Below, one piece after another: positions 5,951 through 9,973 of a stretch of DNA of 9,973 nucleotides. Location: positions 1 to 9,973 of the forward strand of contig CAINWC010000107.1 in NCBI GenBank assembly GCA_903854305.1, given 5' to 3'. The position numbers and the translations under genes were made by a program. The first letter of the stretch is position 1. Each line of letters opens with the position of its first letter. Under the pieces are notes generated by a model, which saw nothing but the letters and a program-made list of their open reading frames with translations, was not told the DNA's origin and ran no database searches. The stretch is from an uncultured Pseudomonadota bacterium (GTDB lineage: Bacteria > Pseudomonadota > Gammaproteobacteria > Burkholderiales > Methylophilaceae).

Positions 5951-7849
5951 ATGGTAAAGCAAACCGATAAAAATAGCCCAGCACCAGAAAAAATGGCCTT
6001 TCAGGCCGAAGTTAAGCAGCTTTTACAGTTGATGATTCACTCTTTGTATAGTAACAAAGAGATTGTATTGCGCGAGTTGATTTCTAATGCCTCTGATGCA
6101 GCGGATAAATTACGTTTTGAAGCGCTGGCGAATGGCGCTTTGTACGAGAATGATAGCGAATTAAAGATTCGTGTTTCTTTTGATAAAGAAGCGCGTACGG
6201 TTTCAATTTCAGATAACGGCATTGGTATGAGCCGCGATGAGGTGATTGCTAACATCGGTACGATTGCAAAATCAGGCACTAAAGAGTTCTTTAATGCGCT
6301 TTCTGGCGATCAGGCGAAAGACGCTAATTTGATTGGTCAATTTGGCGTGGGGTTCTATTCTGCGTTCATTATTGCCGATAAAGTAACGCTGACCACGCGT
6401 CGTGCAGGCGCGATAGATGCCGTGCGTTGGGAGTCTACCGGTGAGGGTGACTTTACGCTGGAAGTGGCGGATAAAGACACTCGTGGCACAGAGGTTGTGC
6501 TGCATCTACGTGAGGGTGAAGACGAGTTTTTAAGCGACTGGAAGCTTAAAACCATTATTCGCAAGTATTCAGACCATATTACCTTGCCTATCGTAATGAA
6601 AAAAAGCGAGTGGAAAGATGGCGCTGAAGTGCCAACCGATGAAGATGAAACAGTCAATAAAGCTTCGGCTTTGTGGGCGCGCAATAAAAATGAGATTACT
6701 GAAGAAGAATATCAAGAGTTTTACAAACATGTTTCGCATGACTTTGAAAACCCATTGGCGTATTCGCATAGCCGTGTAGAAGGTAAGCAAGAATATATTT
6801 CTCTGCTTTATATTCCAAGCAAAGCGCCGTTTGACTTGTACGATCGCGAGCGCCGTCATGGCATTAAATTATATGTAAAACGTGTATTTATTATGGAAGA
6901 TGCTGAAAAGTTGATGCCGCAATATCTACGCTTTGTCCGCGGTGTGATTGATACGTCTGATTTGCCGCTGAATGTTTCACGCGAGATCTTGCAATCTAGC
7001 CGTGATGTCGATGCGATTAAAGCGGGTTCTGTGAAAAAAGTGTTGAGTCTGTTAGAGGACATGGCAGAGAATAAGCCTGAAGACTACACAAAGTTCTATG
7101 CTGAATTTGGCCGTGTACTCAAAGAAGGCCCAGGCGAAGATTTTGCCAATAAAGACAAAATTGCTGGTTTATTAAGATTCGCCTCAACCAAGGCCGATAA
7201 TGAGGTGCAAGAGGTTTCTTTCAAAGACTACGTAGCGCGTATGCAACCTGAGCAAGATGTGATTTATTACATTACCGCAGATAGTTTTGCTGCGGCGCAA
7301 CACAGCCCGCATTTGGAGATTTTCCGCAAAAAAGGCATTGAAGTATTGTTAATGTCTGACCGCGTGGATGAATGGTTGCTAGGCAGTTTGACTGAGTTTG
7401 AAGGAAAAAAACTACAGTCTATCGCCAAAGGTGATTTGGATTTAGGCAAGCTCGAATCTGACACTGAAAAAGAAATCCACAAGAAAATTGAAGAGGAAGC
7501 TAAAACGCTGGTAGAACGAATCAAGCAAACTTTAGGTGATCAAGTGAAAGATGTGCGTGTGACGCATCGATTAACCGATTCGCCAGCTTGTTTGGTGAGT
7601 GATGCGCAAGATTTATCTGGCAACTTGGCGCGTATGCTAAAAGCGGCAGGTCAAAATGCGCCAGAAGCTAAGCCTATTTTAGAAATTAACCCTGCGCATA
7701 AACTGGTAAAACGTCTGGAAAATGAAGCTACAGATGCCGTGTTTAGTGATTTAGCGCTAGTGTTATTTGATCAGGCTTTGTTGGCTGAGGGCGGTACGTT
7801 AGATGACCCGGCAAGCTTTGTTAAGCGGATGAATAGCTTGATTAGTTAA
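5951..7849 (+). CDS. htpG: Chaperone protein HtpG (bacterial Hsp90)
   Basis: HtpG is the cytosolic ATP-dependent Hsp90 chaperone, working as a dimer with the DnaK system in protein remodelling. From the ATG at 5951 it has 632 residues (E. coli 624). The N-terminal GHKL ATPase domain is intact: [15 protein letters not shown] (E42, N46), DNGIGM (88-93), [12 protein letters not shown], the GQFGVGFYS lid motif (129-137) and RGTEVVLHL. The middle domain includes [32 protein letters not shown] and [11 protein letters not shown]. The C-terminal dimerisation domain ends with [19 protein letters not shown]. The frame stays open upstream to a TTG at 5888, but that would place the sigma-32 promoter inside the coding region. 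ATG 5951 has AGGA (5940-5943) 7 nt before it and fits family length. The gene is flanked by a heat-shock promoter and a strong terminator, so it is probably monocistronic. Confidence 0.98.
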   Translation: MVKQTDKNSPAPEKMAFQAEVKQLLQLMIHSLYSNKEIVLRELISNASDAADKLRFEALANGALYENDSELKIRVSFDKEARTVSISDNGIGMSRDEVIANIGTIAKSGTKEFFNALSGDQAKDANLIGQFGVGFYSAFIIADKVTLTTRRAGAIDAVRWESTGEGDFTLEVADKDTRGTEVVLHLREGEDEFLSDWKLKTIIRKYSDHITLPIVMKKSEWKDGAEVPTDEDETVNKASALWARNKNEITEEEYQEFYKHVSHDFENPLAYSHSRVEGKQEYISLLYIPSKAPFDLYDRERRHGIKLYVKRVFIMEDAEKLMPQYLRFVRGVIDTSDLPLNVSREILQSSRDVDAIKAGSVKKVLSLLEDMAENKPEDYTKFYAEFGRVLKEGPGEDFANKDKIAGLLRFASTKADNEVQEVSFKDYVARMQPEQDVIYYITADSFAAAQHSPHLEIFRKKGIEVLLMSDRVDEWLLGSLTEFEGKKLQSIAKGDLDLGKLESDTEKEIHKKIEEEAKTLVERIKQTLGDQVKDVRVTHRLTDSPACLVSDAQDLSGNLARMLKAAGQNAPEAKPILEINPAHKLVKRLENEATDAVFSDLALVLFDQALLAEGGTLDDPASFVKRMNSLIS

Positions 7850-7872
7850 GGTTTTTTTATTTAGATTGCGTT

Positions 7873-7910
7873 AAAAAGCTCACCTAGTGAAAGCTTGGTG
7901 GGCTTTTTCT
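7873..7910 (+). terminator. Rho-independent terminator of htpG
   Basis: AAAAAGCTCACC (7873-7884) pairs over 12 positions with GGTGGGCTTTTT (7897-7908), with one wobble pair and a 12-base loop. The A-run and T-run flank the GC core in the standard way. It begins 24 bp after the htpG stop and separates it from glgP. Confidence 0.9.
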
Positions 7911-7929
7911 ATTTTACGATTGTTAATAG

Positions 7930-7949
7930 ACCGCCATTCGTAAGGTGGT
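7930..7949. promoter_or_regulatory. Inverted repeat overlapping the glgP -35 region
   Basis: ACCGCC (7930-7935) can pair with GGTGGT (7944-7949), with one G-T pair and an 8-base spacer. Placed where the -35 would be, just upstream of the extended -10, it fits an operator or activator site. The match is short and could be chance. Confidence 0.3.
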
Positions 7950-7957
7950 ACATTATT

Positions 7958-7966
7958 TGCTAGAAT
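7958..7966 (+). promoter_or_regulatory. Extended -10 promoter of glgP
   Basis: TGC followed by TAGAAT (7961-7966) gives the TGn extension plus five of six -10 consensus matches. The -35 position is poor (TTCGTA at 7937-7942 with an 18-bp spacer), as is usual for extended -10 promoters. Transcription would start near 7973, inside an AT-rich leader that contains the 12-bp palindrome TATTAATTAATA (7979-7990). Confidence 0.55.
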
Positions 7967-8000
7967 AGAGGCTAAGATTATTAATTAATAGTTGTAAAAG

Positions 8001-9973
8001 ATGCCAATGAAAACCTCTGCGAATAAACCTATGAAAACTGCAATCAAAACCTCTGTGAAAACAGACACTGAAGCATCAGTGAAAAAACCAAGCAAAACAG
8101 TGACCAAAGCCAAAGTTGGCATTGCTGCTGTAGAAAAGCCAAAGAAAACAAGCAAGTCTAAAGTGGGCGCTACGCCTAAGCTAAGCCCAATTGATCAGGC
8201 ATTACAAAATCATTTAGTGTTTTCTACTTTCAAAACAAGCGATGCTGCAACACCAAGAGACTGGTACGATGCTGCGAGCTATACCGTGCGTGATCACGTG
8301 GTTGAGCGTTGGATTAAAACAGCAGAATCTTATTATCGCGATGATCCTAAACGTATTTACTATTTATCATTGGAGTTTTTAATCGGGCGTATGTTGAGCA
8401 ATGCCGCACTAAACTTGGGCATTAAAGATGAGCTGAAAGATGGATTGGCTTCATTAGGCCGTGATTTAGAAAATACTGTGGAGATGGAAACCGATGCGGC
8501 CTTAGGGAATGGTGGTTTGGGTCGCCTTGCTGCATGCTTCTTGGATTCAATGGCGACTATGGATATTCCTGCAGCCGGTTATGGCATACGTTATGAATAC
8601 GGCATGTTTAAGCAGACCATAGAAAATGGTCAGCAGGTTGAAAACCCGGACAATTGGTTACGCTATGGCAATATTTGGGAGTTTCAGCGCCCAGAATCAA
8701 CTTATAACATTAAGTTTCACGGTCATGTAGTGAAATACCCAACAGAAGATGGTGAATTTCAGCATTGGGTTGATGCCGAACATGTTGTAGCGATGGCTTA
8801 TGATGTGCCTGTACCGGGTTATGGCACTGAAACTGTGAACACTTTGCGGTTATGGTCTGCGAAGGCTGCACGCGAGTTTGATTTGCGCCACTTTAATGAC
8901 GGTAATTATGAACGTGCTGTAGAAGAGCGCAATGAAACTGAAAATATTTCTAAAGTTCTCTACCCAAATGATTCTTCTGTATTGGGCAAAGTGCTACGCT
9001 TAAAACAACAGTATTTCTTTGTATCAGCGTCTATTCAAGATATTTTGCGCCGCTTTCTAAGTGTCCATGAAATTAAAAAACAATCTGACTGGGACTTGTT
9101 GCCAGAAAAAATTGCGATTCAACTCAATGATACCCATCCCTCAATTGGCGTTGCTGAAATGATGTATCAACTGGTTGATAATCATCAATTACCATGGGCC
9201 AAGGCTTGGGCTTTAGTGGTTAAGATATTTGCTTATACTAACCACACGTTAATGCCAGAGGCTCTAGAAACATGGTCTGTAGAGCTGTTTGAGCGTTTGT
9301 TACCGCGCCATTTAGAGATTATTTATCAAATCAATAAAGAATTTTTAAACATGGTCAATCATCAGTTCCCAGGGGAAACGGATTTACTAACCCGCGTATC
9401 CATCATTGATGAAACACACGGCCGCCGAGTCCGTATGGCGCATTTGGCGGTTGTGGGTAGCCACGCCGTGAATGGTGTAGCAGCCTTACATAGTGAGCTA
9501 TTAAAACAAACATTGTTTGCTGACTTTAACCGTATTTATCCTAGTAAATTAACTAACGTGACTAACGGCATTACGCCTCGTCGCTGGTTGAACCAAGCAA
9601 ACCCAGGATTGACTAGCTTGATAGAAAGCGCGATTGGCGCAGGCTTTAAAAAAGACCTGACGCAAATCAAAAAGATTACACCGCTAGCGGATGATGCTGA
9701 TTTTAGAAAAGCCTTTGCGGCAGTCAAGCTTGGTAATAAAGTGAGATTAGCGGATAAAGTCGAACGATTAACCGGTATAAAACTAAACACCAATAGTTTA
9801 TTTGATGTGCAGATTAAACGTATACATGAATATAAGCGTCAGCTACTCAATGTATTGCACGTGATTACTTTGTATAACCGTATTCGTGGCGGTGAAGAGA
9901 ATATTACGCCTCGTACCGTGATATTTGGCGGTAAAGCAGCGCCTGGTTATTGGATGGCGAAACAGATTATTCG
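8001..9973 (+). CDS. glgP: Glycogen phosphorylase, partial at the right edge, with lysine-rich N-terminal tail
   Basis: GlgP is a GT35-family, PLP-dependent enzyme that releases glucose-1-phosphate from glycogen or other alpha-1,4-glucans. The frame from ATG 8001 is open for 657 codons and runs out of the window. About 180-200 residues are missing, including the PLP-binding lysine region. Visible landmarks are RIYYLSLEFLIGRMLSNA (118-135), ALGNGGLGRLAACFLDSMA (167-185), GYGIRYEYGMF (193-203), QLNDTHPSIGVAEMM (374-388), AYTNHTLMPEALE (411-423), GSHAVNGVAALHS (486-498), TNGITPRRWL (521-530) and VQIKRIHEYKRQLLN (603-617). Family-like sequence begins only near residue 62. The first 60 residues are Lys/Thr/Ser/Val-rich, with 16 lysines and no arginine, and are absent from E. 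coli GlgP. An alternative start is ATG 8007, where AAAAG (7996-8000) lies 6 nt upstream; ATG 8031 is also possible. Neither removes most of the tail. The gene has its own promoter and follows the htpG terminator. Confidence 0.96.
   Translation, partial: MPMKTSANKPMKTAIKTSVKTDTEASVKKPSKTVTKAKVGIAAVEKPKKTSKSKVGATPKLSPIDQALQNHLVFSTFKTSDAATPRDWYDAASYTVRDHVVERWIKTAESYYRDDPKRIYYLSLEFLIGRMLSNAALNLGIKDELKDGLASLGRDLENTVEMETDAALGNGGLGRLAACFLDSMATMDIPAAGYGIRYEYGMFKQTIENGQQVENPDNWLRYGNIWEFQRPESTYNIKFHGHVVKYPTEDGEFQHWVDAEHVVAMAYDVPVPGYGTETVNTLRLWSAKAAREFDLRHFNDGNYERAVEERNETENISKVLYPNDSSVLGKVLRLKQQYFFVSASIQDILRRFLSVHEIKKQSDWDLLPEKIAIQLNDTHPSIGVAEMMYQLVDNHQLPWAKAWALVVKIFAYTNHTLMPEALETWSVELFERLLPRHLEIIYQINKEFLNMVNHQFPGETDLLTRVSIIDETHGRRVRMAHLAVVGSHAVNGVAALHSELLKQTLFADFNRIYPSKLTNVTNGITPRRWLNQANPGLTSLIESAIGAGFKKDLTQIKKITPLADDADFRKAFAAVKLGNKVRLADKVERLTGIKLNTNSLFDVQIKRIHEYKRQLLNVLHVITLYNRIRGGEENITPRTVIFGGKAAPGYWMAKQII
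8010..8055 (+). repeat. Short in-frame direct repeat in the GlgP tail
   Basis: AAAACCTCTG occurs at 8010-8019 and again at 8046-8055. The 36-bp (12-codon) offset keeps the frame, so each copy encodes the same Lys-Thr-Ser unit. The lysine-rich tail may have grown by small in-frame duplications. Confidence 0.4.

Noticed and set aside
1..9973. Mobile elements, CRISPR arrays, tRNA or rRNA genes
   Set aside because: No repeated spacer pattern, transposase, integrase or conserved RNA gene sequence was seen on either strand.

Overview
The window looks like chromosomal DNA of a moderately AT-rich Gram-negative bacterium, most likely a betaproteobacterium. The linked polyphosphate genes, the DIGGRST form of the Ppx phosphate-2 loop and the A/K/P-rich histone H1-like protein suggest a Methylophilaceae or Nitrosomonadales type. 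This placement rests on gene content and protein style only; no search was run. I see no transposase, tRNA, rRNA, CRISPR array or prophage gene.

Layout. (1) Positions 1-653 hold the 3' end of a GGDEF-hemerythrin signalling gene on the + strand. Its reading frame is interrupted close to the window edge in a way that one base in a T-run would repair. (2) Positions 654-996 are non-coding and end in a candidate three-repeat Pho box. (3) ppk1 (polyphosphate kinase) and sixA (histidine phosphatase) form a compact + strand pair, 997-3595. (4) Converging on them, on the - strand, are a small histone H1-like protein gene (3637-4110) and ppx (exopolyphosphatase, 4191-5723). A near-perfect 33-bp palindrome lies directly before the ribosome-binding site of the H1-like gene. 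(5) Divergent from ppx is htpG (Hsp90, 5951-7849), with a recognisable sigma-32 heat-shock promoter and a strong Rho-independent terminator. (6) glgP (glycogen phosphorylase) starts at about 8001 with an extended -10 promoter and runs off the right edge after 657 codons. Its protein carries an unusual lysine-rich N-terminal tail of about 60 residues.

How the genes fit together. Ppk1 makes polyphosphate and Ppx degrades it. The Pho-box-like repeats suggest ppk1-sixA is induced by phosphate starvation. GlgP mobilises glycogen, so the window is rich in storage-polymer metabolism, with a general chaperone gene in between. The most interesting element is the H1-like protein between the two polyphosphate genes. 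It has a disordered A/K/P tail plus a C-terminal domain resembling ribbon-helix-helix DNA-binding proteins, which suggests a nucleoid protein that might link polyphosphate to DNA. That link is inference, not shown by the sequence. The same applies to any tethering role for the lysine-rich GlgP tail.
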